A model generated the notes under the pieces. The model was given only the letters and a program-made list of their open reading frames with translations. It did not search any database and had not been told where the DNA came from. From a virus, in IMG/VR virus record IMGVR_UViG_3300038701_002504, positions 45,509 to 109,508 of that record: a DNA stretch of 64,000 nt; one strand, written 5' to 3'. A program made the position numbers and the translations under genes. Numbering within the stretch: position 1 is the first letter of the stretch; every line of letters starts with the position of its first letter. Shown piece by piece: positions 1 to 8,386 of the stretch.

Positions 1-1
1 T

Positions 2-712
2 GTTCTGCGATTTGAACAATACAATAGAGAAACACCAAGCAGTTCTATCAACTCCAACACAACCGCCATCATAAATTTACCTATGCCGATGCAAATTCCT
101 GATAATATGTCAATGAAATCCGGTGCTGTTGATATGGACTTTACTGAAAACGTTGGCGCATTATATGAAGCAGCATCAGGAACTTCTGTTGCAGACTTAA
201 AAGCCAAAATTGGTGGCGTATTTAATGGAAATACGAACAAAAATTTAGCTCGTGCTGCTGCTCTTGTTCCTGCAATTGTGAGTGATGACCGTAGAACTGC
301 TGCTTCAATCGTCGGCGGTGTGGTGAAAAATCCTCACACAACCGCGTTCTTTGATGGTGTAAACCTACGTGGCTATTTTCTCAACTGGAGATTTTCTCCA
401 AGATCACAACAAGAATCAGATGAACTAAAGAGAATTATTGATACAATCAGAGAAAGAATTCACCCTGCCGAAACATTGGGCGGTTATGCATTGGATTATC
501 CTGATCTTGTATATGTTGATTTTGAAGGCGAGTCAAAAGAATATTTACCTAAATTCTATCGTTCATTCATCAGTGAAGTTACAGTAAATAGTTCTGTTGG
601 CGAAGGTATGGCATTTTATAAATCAGGCGCTCCAATTGTTGTGGAACTTGGTTTACGTCTGAACGAAACAAACATCGTTACTCGTGACGTTCTTTCAAGA
701 GGAAGTTTCTAA
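2..712 (+). CDS. Baseplate tail-tube cap protein, gp48/gp54-like (5' end missing)
   Basis: The reading frame is open from base 2, so the gene begins outside the window. The visible part (about 236 codons) has an N-terminal stretch with EQYNRETPSS, a middle with NWRFSPRSQQESDEL, and a C-terminus ending TRDVLSRGSF. The middle resembles the 'WDLTPRSTEDL' segment of T4 gp48, and the end resembles the gp48 C-terminus. In T4, gp48 and gp54 sit on the hub and start tail-tube polymerisation. The stop overlaps the gp53 start as TAATG, which implies translational coupling. Which of gp48 or gp54 it represents cannot be decided here. Confidence 0.7.
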   Translation, partial: VLRFEQYNRETPSSSINSNTTAIINLPMPMQIPDNMSMKSGAVDMDFTENVGALYEAASGTSVADLKAKIGGVFNGNTNKNLARAAALVPAIVSDDRRTAASIVGGVVKNPHTTAFFDGVNLRGYFLNWRFSPRSQQESDELKRIIDTIRERIHPAETLGGYALDYPDLVYVDFEGESKEYLPKFYRSFISEVTVNSSVGEGMAFYKSGAPIVVELGLRLNETNIVTRDVLSRGSF

Positions 713-1257
713 TGGATATCTTTAAATTTTTCCCACAGATCACATATAATGGAAAGTCTTCTCGTAATATTATTTCAAAGTCTGCGTTTGTGAAGAATGT
801 TCTGGAAAGATATAAGATCTATTACCCATACACAATCAAAGATGGTGAAAGACCGGATACAATTGCATTTGACTATTACGGACAGTCATCCTATGAATGG
901 CTGGTGTGTTATCCCAACAACATTATAGACATTCATTCAGACTGGCCGAAGTCCTATGCCGAGTTCTACAGGTATCTGAACACTTCATATGGTGATATCA
1001 ATACCACTAAAACAACAGTACACCATTACAAATATACAGGAATTAACGATACTCCAGCTTCTGAAATTGCGAGAAAGACATGGTTTATCACTCCATATTC
1101 ATGGTCTAAACTCTCTACTGAAGAAAAAACTGGTTGGGAAGCTGTATATCTATATGACTATGAAATGGAATTAAATGAAAGAAAGAGAAATATAAAGCTT
1201 CTTTCAAATGAGTATCTTCCACAGATCAATCGTGAAGTGAGAGAATTGTACTCGTAA
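712..1257 (+). CDS. gp53: Baseplate wedge protein gp53
   Basis: This 181-residue protein is close to the length of T4 gp53 (196). It keeps the family pattern of an N-terminal FFPQITYNG segment, then YTIKDGERPDTIAFDYYG and YEWLVCYPNN, which parallels the 'RPEEEWANAIYGNPNLYWVLLMCNDN' region of T4. gp53 joins neighbouring wedges around the hub during baseplate assembly. It is coupled to its neighbours by TAATG junctions on both sides. Its place between a tube-cap gene and gp27 supports the call. Confidence 0.85.
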   Translation: MDIFKFFPQITYNGKSSRNIISKSAFVKNVLERYKIYYPYTIKDGERPDTIAFDYYGQSSYEWLVCYPNNIIDIHSDWPKSYAEFYRYLNTSYGDINTTKTTVHHYKYTGINDTPASEIARKTWFITPYSWSKLSTEEKTGWEAVYLYDYEMELNERKRNIKLLSNEYLPQINREVRELYS

Positions 1258-2612
1258 TGGAAGCTTTAACACAGATTGAAGAAGTTGTTTTATACAAGTT
1301 TGGATATAATCCTATATCTTTAACAAATGATTTCATAAACATTGCTCCACAGACTTTGGAAGTGAATATTTTTGACAGTATATTCTCACCTGTTGTGAGA
1401 GCAGAAATCGTGGTGAATGACGCAATTGGTCTCTTTACTAACTTTCCTCTTACTGGTGAAGAGATTGTAAAGATATCAATTAAAAATGATGATTATAGCA
1501 GAACCGAATTCTTTGTAATTGATTTAATTAAAGAAATTGAAATATCGGATGATAACAGAGTTGCAACCTATAATATGAATCTGGTAAGCATGGAATCATG
1601 GGCAAATGCTCGTAGAACAGTTCAGAAAGCATATAATATGCCTCTGATGGAGGCTGCTGGCGAAATTTATAATGAATACATTATTAAAGAATTAAAGAAA
1701 ATTCTTCCATATTACGAACCAAAGCCATTTAATGAAGGTTTATCTGATGAAAGCACGAAGCTCACAATCATACCAAACCTAAATCCATTTGCTGCAATCA
1801 ATATGTTGGCTAAGTTGATTGAGCCTGCAAAGGATTCTCCTCTTACATCATATATGTTTTATCAGAACGTGGATGGATATCACCTGAAATCTTTACAGGA
1901 AATGTTTGATGATATGAGAGCATATGCGCAACGTAAGTTAGCTTATGAGAACAAATACAGATATACATCAGATGACATTCCAGGTAATGATAAATTCTCG
2001 AATGATGGGCGAATTGTTTCAAATATTGTATTCAATAAGAGACATTCTCCTCTTCAGAAGATTCAACTGGGTTATTTTCAGAATAAATTATTTGAAATAA
2101 ACATTGCTCAGAAGGGTTATCATATCACTGAAACAAAACCTGATGAGATTGAACGAATTTCTGCGCATCGTCTAAATACAACAAAATATGAAGCACTCAC
2201 TCCAATATTTGAAGGCGAAGAGTATTCAAACCGCACAAGATACGCAGTTACCACACAAAAAGAAAACGATCTCTCTTTTCCTGTATCGGAAAGAAGAAAT
2301 CGTTGGGGTAGAGATTTGATATCTCATATTGCAATGTCACAGATTGATTTGACTATCACAATTGATGGTAATCCTGATCTAAAACCAGGCGGATTGATTT
2401 ATCTAGAAGTTGCAAAAGCACATGGCTTCAATGAGAATGAGGAAGACGATCTGATATCTGGTTATTTTCTTATAACAGAAAAAAGGGATGTTGTATCGCA
2501 AACTGGGCAATACAAATCATCCCTTCGAATTCAGAAAGATTCTTACGAATCAGATGTGAATAGACCTTCTGAATATAAAGTTGGTGTAGAGAAAGAATTA
2601 TTCTATTTCTAG
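1257..2612 (+). CDS. gp27: Baseplate central hub protein gp27-like
   Basis: This 451-residue protein is somewhat longer than T4 gp27 (391). The N-terminal FDSIFSPVVRAEIVVNDA and TGEEIVKISI segments and the C-terminal KPGGLIYLEVA and GYFLITEKRD segments fit the tube-like domains of gp27 hub proteins. gp27 forms the trimeric ring that connects the tail tube to the gp5 spike. It is the last gene of this plus-strand run, and its 3' end overlaps the convergent minus-strand gene by 4 bases with no visible terminator. The assignment is by pattern and position. Confidence 0.75.
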   Translation: MEALTQIEEVVLYKFGYNPISLTNDFINIAPQTLEVNIFDSIFSPVVRAEIVVNDAIGLFTNFPLTGEEIVKISIKNDDYSRTEFFVIDLIKEIEISDDNRVATYNMNLVSMESWANARRTVQKAYNMPLMEAAGEIYNEYIIKELKKILPYYEPKPFNEGLSDESTKLTIIPNLNPFAAINMLAKLIEPAKDSPLTSYMFYQNVDGYHLKSLQEMFDDMRAYAQRKLAYENKYRYTSDDIPGNDKFSNDGRIVSNIVFNKRHSPLQKIQLGYFQNKLFEINIAQKGYHITETKPDEIERISAHRLNTTKYEALTPIFEGEEYSNRTRYAVTTQKENDLSFPVSERRNRWGRDLISHIAMSQIDLTITIDGNPDLKPGGLIYLEVAKAHGFNENEEDDLISGYFLITEKRDVVSQTGQYKSSLRIQKDSYESDVNRPSEYKVGVEKELFYF

Positions 2613-3277
2613 TACGTAACTTTTAAGAACGTTGGGCAGTCACTTCTATTACAAACATATCCCATCACAGTTTGTAATGAAAGACCACATACTGAACAAG
2701 TACACGCACTTGTTTTATCATATGGTGGCCATGTAAATGGCGATGGAATACTTGGCGATGGAACAAGAGGCTTAATCTTCTTAGGTTTGTCTTTAATATC
2801 CATTACAACTTGATATATAGCATCCTCAAAGTTTTCTGTAATCAGAAGATGTTCCATATCATGATACTTCAAAGTTTCATAAACATTTGTGTAACGATAA
2901 TATAATTCAGGACACCAAACAAGAATTCTTTTATTTGAATTAATTGCTAAGCCAAGCTCGAGAAGAGTAATAGGACTTGTTGTATTCTCATCAAAGAAGA
3001 AAACAATTAGATCTGAGATTTCCTGAGCATTCAGCTCCCAATCAATCTGTTCACGAACTGCATCCACAGTTGCATCTGGATCCCAATTTTCTCTACGCGG
3101 ATTAAAAATGATCACATTATCACCGAATTTATTCTGTAGATTTTGTGCAAGAGATTTCTGCCAATTCTTTGCTCTGCCATTCTCAATTGAGCCAGCAAGA
3201 AAAACTTTTGTAGTGCTTTTTTCGTCACAGGCTTTCATGGCCTTGAATGTTAATTTTGTTTCAGGTGTGAGTATCAT
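2609..3277 (-). CDS. Nucleoside 2-deoxyribosyltransferase-like protein with C-terminal zinc ribbon
   Basis: The 222-residue product begins with a nucleoside 2-deoxyribosyltransferase-like fold: KVFLAGSIENGRAKNWQ near residues 24-40, then SDLIVFFFDENTTSPITLLE with an acidic residue where the catalytic Glu lies in this family. Such enzymes move deoxyribose between bases, so a role in nucleotide salvage is likely. The last 35 residues hold CTCSVCG and CNRSDC, a four-cysteine zinc-ribbon-like module not needed for the enzyme. A good Shine-Dalgarno sequence (AAGGAAAC) precedes the ATG. It is the distal gene of the 5.5-2.6 kb early operon. Confidence 0.65.
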   Translation of the reverse strand: MILTPETKLTFKAMKACDEKSTTKVFLAGSIENGRAKNWQKSLAQNLQNKFGDNVIIFNPRRENWDPDATVDAVREQIDWELNAQEISDLIVFFFDENTTSPITLLELGLAINSNKRILVWCPELYYRYTNVYETLKYHDMEHLLITENFEDAIYQVVMDIKDKPKKIKPLVPSPSIPSPFTWPPYDKTSACTCSVCGLSLQTVMGYVCNRSDCPTFLKVTY

Positions 3278-3509
3278 TTGTTTCCTTTATTGTGATTTTC
3301 CCAGTTTTGACCAACCATCCTAAATATGTTTGCATTGGTCCTACAGCAGTGAATGTATCAATCATAGTTCGTTTTGAATATACATCCCTAAATTCGTGAT
3401 GGAAGTTTAATAAACTTGATGCAACAAAAATAGGATCAATACACTCCTGTGCTTCCTCTAATGTGATTTTTTTCTCTTCAGGCTTTTTGAAATATTTGAA
3501 AATATTCAT
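3261..3509 (-). CDS. Small hypothetical protein, 82 aa
   Basis: Family not recognised. The protein starts with a basic MNIFKYFKKPEEKK segment, and the rest looks helical with a central FASSLLNFHHEFRD-like region. The start has GAGGGACGA upstream. It overlaps the deoxyribosyltransferase-like gene by 17 bases and the preceding gene by 4 bases, typical of a coupled early operon. No catalytic motif or membrane segment is visible. Confidence 0.6.
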   Translation of the reverse strand: MNIFKYFKKPEEKKITLEEAQECIDPIFVASSLLNFHHEFRDVYSKRTMIDTFTAVGPMQTYLGWLVKTGKITIKETNDTHT

Positions 3510-3751
3510 TCGTCCCTCACATATGCTAAATATGATTCAGCAAAATCTTCTTCCATAGAATCTGTCACAAGACTGTATAGAACATCGCTTTCTACACGAA
3601 TATTTATCGGCCTATCGTCTTCATATAGTTGATAATCAGCGATGATAGGCGAATATTCAACGCCATCATCGTCTTCAAGTGTGAGAGTGATATTATACAC
3701 TTCATCATCGATCTGAATATCAGTGTAATAATCTTTTGTGAAATAACCCAT
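3506..3751 (-). CDS. Small acidic hypothetical protein, 81 aa
   Basis: Family not recognised. The protein is strongly acidic (TLEDDDGVEYS, SMEEDFAES) and probably rich in beta strands, with no membrane segment. It is the next gene after the DUF1737 gene, separated by one base from that gene's stop, and overlaps the following gene by 4 bases. The spacing supports expression as part of the early operon. Confidence 0.6.
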   Translation of the reverse strand: MGYFTKDYYTDIQIDDEVYNITLTLEDDDGVEYSPIIADYQLYEDDRPINIRVESDVLYSLVTDSMEEDFAESYLAYVRDE

Positions 3752-3752
3752 C

Positions 3753-3914
3753 TTACTCTTCCTTTACTACTGCTTGAGCATACAAATCCCGGTAACCATT
3801 CGTATGCGATACCGAAACACCACCATGTAATTTATATCCATAATCATTCACCCACATTAACACCTGTTTTTCCAGAGAAAGTGTGCTATATGCTGTTAAT
3901 ACACGATATTTCAT
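3753..3914 (-). CDS. DUF1737-family small protein, 53 aa
   Basis: Reading the minus strand by eye gives a 53-codon gene that begins MKYRVLTAYSTLSLEKQV and continues with GYKLHGGVSV and YRDLYAQAVVK. This matches the DUF1737 pattern (YRV-T-S-LE-QVN, GW-L-GG-S, AQA-VK). The family is common in bacteria and phages and has no known function. The start overlaps the upstream stop as TAATG, and the stop lies one base from the next ATG. Confidence 0.8.
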   Translation of the reverse strand: MKYRVLTAYSTLSLEKQVLMWVNDYGYKLHGGVSVSHTNGYRDLYAQAVVKEE

Positions 3915-4117
3915 TACATTGCTTCCTTGTCAATATATGTAATCACAATATCCTGACCAGGAACACTTCGCATTGAGGCAAAGATGTAATCAGGGTTATC
4001 CTTTTCAAACTCAGCAATAAGAATATCATTCTCCTCTTCTGTGTTCTTCAGAGGAAGAGTAAGGCTTTTCATAGTGTCATTTTTCAGAAGTTCAAAAAAT
4101 TCTTTTGAAAAAGTCAT
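3914..4117 (-). CDS. Small hypothetical protein, 67 aa
   Basis: Family not recognised. It has a charged, mixed alpha/beta composition with EFFELLKNDTMKSLTLP at the N-terminus and PGQDIVITYIDKE at the C-terminus. Its last codons make a TAATG junction with the DUF1737 gene, so the two are probably coupled. No motif or membrane segment was seen. Confidence 0.6.
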   Translation of the reverse strand: MTFSKEFFELLKNDTMKSLTLPLKNTEEENDILIAEFEKDNPDYIFASMRSVPGQDIVITYIDKEAM

Positions 4118-4139
4118 GGCTTATATCTTTCTTAGATTA

Positions 4140-4304
4140 TTAATCATAGAGTTCATTGAGCAAATCCTCATTATCTATCCGTAAATTTCTCATTTTACTT
4201 TCAATTTGCTGAAGTAATAATAGAGCTTCGTCAATGTCGTCATCGTCATACATTGCTTCGATGATTAAATCACGTAGTTTCTTTTCAGGACTTTCAATCA
4301 ACAT
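4140..4304 (-). CDS. Very small acidic helical protein, 54 aa
   Basis: A 54-codon frame begins MLIESPEKKLRDLIIEAMYD and ends with a run of acidic and leucine residues (DEALLLLQQIESK). It fits exactly between two operon genes, with its ATG following the upstream stop directly (TAAATG). The sequence would form amphipathic helices, perhaps a short coiled coil. The family is not recognised. The fit in the operon is the main evidence that it is real. Confidence 0.6.
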   Translation of the reverse strand: MLIESPEKKLRDLIIEAMYDDDDIDEALLLLQQIESKMRNLRIDNEDLLNELYD

Positions 4305-4619
4305 TTAAACCTCACTTAAAAACAAAACTTCTTCAGAAATCTTATATGCCAACACATCGATTTGATCATAATGAGATTTTAAAATATTCATAATTTTAAT
4401 AATTTCATCTCGAGTGCAAGCGATGCGTACTGGGATCATTCTTTCACGATATTCTATACCAGTTGTTTGATCCTGCCATATGCCAATAGATGGTGTATAG
4501 ATAGTCAAACCTTTAGAAATAGATTTTACACGTCTATCCCATTCACGATGATGACGGGTTCTGAAAGGTTTACCTTCATTTGATATAGTAGGTACCATTA
4601 TTTCCCATAAAGCTTTCAT
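4305..4619 (-). CDS. Conserved-looking hypothetical protein, 104 aa
   Basis: Family not named. The N-terminus MKALWEIMVPTISNEGKPFRTRHH, followed by REWDRRVKSISKGLTI and later IPVRIACTRDEI, looks like a compact phage accessory protein that I recall among T4-type phages without a function. It lies one base from the preceding gene and touches the next one. No membrane segment or metal motif is visible. Confidence 0.55.
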   Translation of the reverse strand: MKALWEIMVPTISNEGKPFRTRHHREWDRRVKSISKGLTIYTPSIGIWQDQTTGIEYRERMIPVRIACTRDEIIKIMNILKSHYDQIDVLAYKISEEVLFLSEV

Positions 4620-4620
4620 T

Positions 4621-4866
4621 TCAATCCCCAGTAAATTCTAATGGGATTTCTTCTTCAAGATCATTCATATATCTCCAACACAGGATTTCTGTTGAAAAAT
4701 CCCATTCAAAGAGACCATCAATAATAACCATATATCCATTGCTGATTTTAACACTCTTATACACAGCAAATCGACTTTTATGTCTAGGCTCTGCTAGATA
4801 AATGAGTACATTTTCACCATCAGGTGGTTTCTGATCTTTGAATTTGATCCATGGAGAATTAGACAT
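4621..4866 (-). CDS. DUF551-like small protein, 81 aa
   Basis: The opening SPWIKFKDQKPPDGENVLIY fits the DUF551 pattern (W-, P-, ge-Vlvy), common in phages and of unknown function. The rest contains GLFEWDFSTEILCWRYM, comparable to the late tryptophan part of the family. The gene touches the upstream gene directly. Confidence 0.55.
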   Translation of the reverse strand: MSNSPWIKFKDQKPPDGENVLIYLAEPRHKSRFAVYKSVKISNGYMVIIDGLFEWDFSTEILCWRYMNDLEEEIPLEFTGD

Positions 4867-5313
4867 TTAGTTTCCAAACTTATCTTTAAGGCGCTCATAT
4901 TCCGCCTTTTCTTTTTCCTCTTTGAATTTTGCAGCTGCATCATCCTTTGCTTTTTCTTCAAGTTCCTTGATTTGAAGAAGTTCTTTTTTAATACGTTCTT
5001 CTTTTTCATAACAAGTTGGATCGCCCAGATAGGACTGTGGAAAGATGACATATATAGTATCGCCGCCGCCCTGATTGCTCCAATAAAATCGAACTACAAC
5101 CACTTCTTTATTTGGTGGATAATTCACATTACACTCAGGATAATATCCAGGGTCACCAAATATTTTTAAGTCATAAGAATCAAACCCATAGCGCCTCGAA
5201 TCTATATCAGATCCAGTTCGAATCTTATAGATTTTTGCTGCAATATTTGATAATTCAACCCCAATTTGATTGATTTTTTCTTCAGCCTTTAGAATTTCAT
5301 TCGCAGTAACCAT
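4867..5313 (-). CDS. Hypothetical protein with charged coiled-coil tail, 148 aa
   Basis: The start chosen is the ATG at 5313, which has AAGGAGAATTGTT in front, rather than the longer frame from 5370, whose extra residues overlap the previous gene. The protein has a central part with FYWSNQGGGDTIYVIFPQSY and a C-terminal 45-residue stretch rich in Lys, Glu and Ala that would form a coiled coil. Family not recognised. It is part of the early operon. Confidence 0.55.
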   Translation of the reverse strand: MVTANEILKAEEKINQIGVELSNIAAKIYKIRTGSDIDSRRYGFDSYDLKIFGDPGYYPECNVNYPPNKEVVVVRFYWSNQGGGDTIYVIFPQSYLGDPTCYEKEERIKKELLQIKELEEKAKDDAAAKFKEEKEKAEYERLKDKFGN

Positions 5314-5324
5314 AACAATTCTCC

Positions 5325-5522
5325 TTAGTCTGGATCGTCCAAAACCTGAACTAAAGTTTCGTATTCCCAAGTGCTTCTACCATATGATGGTACTAAAACA
5401 TGATCTCGATAATATTCGGCTTTTTCTTGACAAGAAAAAACACCGACAACACCACCACCACTATCTATAACTTCGTTGTAGACGTCACAAACAGGGTAGC
5501 TAAATAATATCCATACTATCAT
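5325..5522 (-). CDS. Small hypothetical protein, 65 aa, first gene of early operon
   Basis: The 65-residue product starts with a hydrophobic MIVWILFSYPV and then GGGVVGVFSCQEKAEYY, which is reminiscent of short phage proteins that report on codes or residues but is not a named family. AAGGAGAGACGTTATG gives it a strong ribosome site. It is the first gene after the early promoter at 5547-5574. Confidence 0.55.
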   Translation of the reverse strand: MIVWILFSYPVCDVYNEVIDSGGGVVGVFSCQEKAEYYRDHVLVPSYGRSTWEYETLVQVLDDPD

Positions 5523-5546
5523 AACGTCTCTCCTTCATTTAACTTT

Positions 5547-5574
5547 AATATATACAAATTTCTCGACATGTACA
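5547..5574 (-). promoter_or_regulatory. Early promoter for the 5.5-2.6 kb minus operon
   Basis: On the minus strand TGTACA (5574-5569) and TATATT (5552-5547) are separated by 16 bases, and GAGAAA lies in the spacer as in the other early promoters of the window. It lies directly upstream of the gene at 5522. Confidence 0.7.
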
Positions 5575-5575
5575 C

Positions 5576-5583
5576 AATAAATA
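5576..5583 (+). promoter_or_regulatory. Late promoter variant upstream of gp5-like gene
   Basis: AATAAATA lies 18 bases before the ATG at 5601. It differs from the T4 late consensus TATAAATA in the first base only. The same variant plus AATAAAAGG leader precedes the spanin genes. It is back to back with the early promoter at 5547-5574. Confidence 0.6.
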
Positions 5584-5600
5584 TCAATAAAAGGATAAAA

Positions 5601-6500
5601 ATGAATTTCTATGGAGATAATGTCCGCCATTGGGTGGGCATCGTAAAAGAAAAAGTTGATGAGACATATGTAAAGGTACGTATATTCGGAATTCATCCTC
5701 TGGAAGAATCTGAATTAAGCTCATCTGACTTACCACTCGCTGTTGTGCTTTATCCTACAACAGGAGCACAGATGGGCTTTGGTAATGTATCTCATAATTT
5801 AGAACCTGACACATGGGTGATGGGTATCTCTCTGGATGATACATTTATGCAGCCAATTATTACTGGAGTGATACAGGGAACTGATTATTCAATGTCTACA
5901 TCGTCTTCGGGCGGCGGTGTTTTTCCTAATGATGAAAACTACACCGGTAATGGCGAAAATCCAAATGTAGATACGACCGCTGTCACAAATATTCCAGGTG
6001 GTTCTAATATAGAAAAGACTTATAATTATGTGTATTCGAAACTCACTGCGGAAGGATCGTCGAATGATCCACATCTTCATGCGTCTGCACTTGTTGGTGT
6101 TCTACGTCTAGAGACCACTAATATAAATCCTGCTGTAGTAGGCGGCTATAAAGGAAGAGCATGGGGTATATGTCAATGGTTAGGAAGTCGTAGAGTTAAA
6201 TTATTTAAAAAATACGGAAGAACAAAGAGATTAGATCATCAGTTGGATTTTATGTGGTGGGAATTGAATGGTGATGAAGCACGAGCAAAAAGAAGATGGC
6301 TTTCAGCAACAAACCTTCCTGATGCTGTCGCAGGTTTTGCAGCATTTGAAAGAAATGAGAACTGGGATTTAAAGACGGCACAAGTGAAGCGAGGTCACCC
6401 CAATTTTAAGAAACAGTTAAGATATGCGTATGAAGTTTACAATACAATCAGTCATACGAAATATCCACAGGAAAATTCTGCATATAGAGGACCACAATGA
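5601..6500 (+). CDS. gp5: Baseplate hub protein with tail lysozyme, gp5-like
   Basis: The start at 5601 has AAAGGATAAAA in front; the earlier in-frame ATG at 5568 lies inside the promoter region. Residues 1-100 form an OB-fold-like gp5 N-terminal domain (HWVGIVKEKVDETYVKVRIFG). A low-complexity Ser/Gly linker follows. Residues about 140-285 match the phage tail lysozyme family (Phage_lysozyme2): VLRLET with a candidate catalytic Glu, GRAWGICQWLGSRR and QLDFMWWEL. It would cut peptidoglycan glycan strands during tail penetration. Unlike T4 gp5, the C-terminal beta-helix is a separate gene, which overlaps this one by 4 bases. Confidence 0.85.
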   Translation: MNFYGDNVRHWVGIVKEKVDETYVKVRIFGIHPLEESELSSSDLPLAVVLYPTTGAQMGFGNVSHNLEPDTWVMGISLDDTFMQPIITGVIQGTDYSMSTSSSGGGVFPNDENYTGNGENPNVDTTAVTNIPGGSNIEKTYNYVYSKLTAEGSSNDPHLHASALVGVLRLETTNINPAVVGGYKGRAWGICQWLGSRRVKLFKKYGRTKRLDHQLDFMWWELNGDEARAKRRWLSATNLPDAVAGFAAFERNENWDLKTAQVKRGHPNFKKQLRYAYEVYNTISHTKYPQENSAYRGPQ

Positions 6501-8386
6501 CGCGTAAAAAAATCAAAGAGAACACAGCGATTGGTAATGGGTTAGATCCAAGTTCTTCAAACATAACAAATGCATCTTCACCTTTAAGATCACAAGTTTC
6601 TACTGGATCACGCAATCCACATTACGAAGAAGAAAGTGAATCAGCTACATCATTGATGGGGCCAGGAGACGGTGTTCCACAGGTTGGTGGATCCATATTA
6701 AGCCAAAAATATGGTTGGGTTGGAGCATCTGGAACTTCAATAGTGATGGATGATACTCCAGGTAATGAAACGGTTGAAATTACACATCATTCCGGTGCAA
6801 CAGTAAGAATAGATCCTGATGGTTCTGTATTTCTAGTATCTTCTTCATCAAAAGGAATTGGTGTATCTGCTCCATATGGTGATGCTTACATGAGCGCTGC
6901 TGGAGATATTGTGTTGAAAGGCTCCTCTCTTTCATTTGATACAACCGGTGATGCTACATTCTCTGTTGGTGGAACTTTTAATCTCGTATGTGATGCTTAT
7001 AAACTTACAACAAATGTGATGGATGAAACAATAGATGGTTCAGCTTCTCGTTCTGTTACAAATGATGATTCGGAAGTGATTGGAGGCATTCAAAGATCTA
7101 CTGTTGCTGGAGATCGTATGCAACAAACAACAGGTAAAAATCTTACACATGTTGGAGGAGATAACAGTACAAACGTAAATGGTAAAGAAACAATTGATGT
7201 AATGGGTGATAGAGATATCGCTGTTGGTGGAGATGCACAATATTCTGCTGTTGGAACACAGAAAATAGTATCTGAGGGAGATGCTTTCCTTAGTTCTTCT
7301 GGTAATTCGAAAGTGTTGGCTGGCGCTGATGCTGTTGTTGCCGGTGCAACTGAAGCGAGAGTACTTGGTGGATCTTCTGTGAAAGTTTCTGCTCCCACTG
7401 CAATTATGTCGGGTGATGCAACAAAGGTAACAGCAACAGGAACTATTAACGTAACAGGTGGTCTATCTGCGAAGGTATCTGCACCTGATGCTTCAGTTCA
7501 TGGTAATGCCATTACTCTTGGTACTGGAAATCTAATCGCTCCTGAACCATCAGGTTCTCCATCTGCTTCTATTGGTGCGGCTGAGACCGTTGATGGCCCA
7601 GATGATACTGAAGCAACATGTGAATCTTCTGAAGCACAGATTGTTCCAGCAAATGATATTGTTGATTCACTTACATCAACTAGAAAATATCCGCAATTCC
7701 CAGGAAATGGATATCGTATGTCTGCTGATGCTGGATCGATTTACACAGTATCGCATGACAGTTCGCCAGGAGCTGAGGAAGTATACAGCTCCTATTCTTC
7801 ACAAAATTATGGCAACGCAAATCCAGCTTCTATGGAGTCATATGGTTCTGTTCCAGAAATCGATAATGGATCTAGACGTGAAGGTATTACGGGAACAGAA
7901 CCAGGAATATCAGTGCCTGGTAAACATAATAATTCTTCTAAGATTTCAAGATTCTTTACGCTTGGCGCTTTGGTAAATGCTAAACATTCACATAGAATTC
8001 CTCCTAGTGTTTATGAAAATGTAGTAAAGAACCACATCTATGCTGCGTATAATGTGCTGGATCCAATTAAAGAAAGATTTCCTAACATTATTATCACGTC
8101 TGCATATAGAGGAAATAGTTCTAATCATAGAACAGGTCTCGCAATTGATTTGGTTGTGGAATCTCGTTCATTAGATCAACATGCTGAAATTGCACGATTT
8201 GTAAGAGATAATCTACCAGTAGATCAGGTTTTCCTTGAAAGAAATACATCAGGGAGAACTCATGTTCATATACGCGCATCAAGATCTGGTGCTACTCCAA
8301 CTGTATTAACATGCGGCGATCCTCGTTGTAGATCCAGAACATCAGGAATATCTATTGAATATTTAAGAAAAAAGGGCGTTAGATAA
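6497..8386 (+). CDS. Central spike beta-helix protein with C-terminal M15 peptidase
   Basis: This 629-residue protein carries a gp5C/VgrG-like repeat region (about residues 60-350) with many short GGD, GN and SVTV-like beta turns, as in the needle of T4 gp5. After a Ser-rich linker the last 130 residues form a zinc D-Ala-D-Ala carboxypeptidase-like (M15) domain: YRGNSSNHRTGLAIDL gives His544 and Asp551, VFLERN gives a Glu, and HVH gives the third ligand near 589-591. Such enzymes cut peptidoglycan cross-links. With the preceding lysozyme this gives the spike two different wall-cleaving activities. It ends in TAATG coupling to the next gene. Confidence 0.75.
   Translation: MTRKKIKENTAIGNGLDPSSSNITNASSPLRSQVSTGSRNPHYEEESESATSLMGPGDGVPQVGGSILSQKYGWVGASGTSIVMDDTPGNETVEITHHSGATVRIDPDGSVFLVSSSSKGIGVSAPYGDAYMSAAGDIVLKGSSLSFDTTGDATFSVGGTFNLVCDAYKLTTNVMDETIDGSASRSVTNDDSEVIGGIQRSTVAGDRMQQTTGKNLTHVGGDNSTNVNGKETIDVMGDRDIAVGGDAQYSAVGTQKIVSEGDAFLSSSGNSKVLAGADAVVAGATEARVLGGSSVKVSAPTAIMSGDATKVTATGTINVTGGLSAKVSAPDASVHGNAITLGTGNLIAPEPSGSPSASIGAAETVDGPDDTEATCESSEAQIVPANDIVDSLTSTRKYPQFPGNGYRMSADAGSIYTVSHDSSPGAEEVYSSYSSQNYGNANPASMESYGSVPEIDNGSRREGITGTEPGISVPGKHNNSSKISRFFTLGALVNAKHSHRIPPSVYENVVKNHIYAAYNVLDPIKERFPNIIITSAYRGNSSNHRTGLAIDLVVESRSLDQHAEIARFVRDNLPVDQVFLERNTSGRTHVHIRASRSGATPTVLTCGDPRCRSRTSGISIEYLRKKGVR

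Noticed and set aside
4972-5169. Plus-strand frame opposite the 5313-4867 gene
   Set aside because: It is the shadow of a real minus-strand gene, without a ribosome site and with a Phe-rich composition typical of antisense Lys codons.
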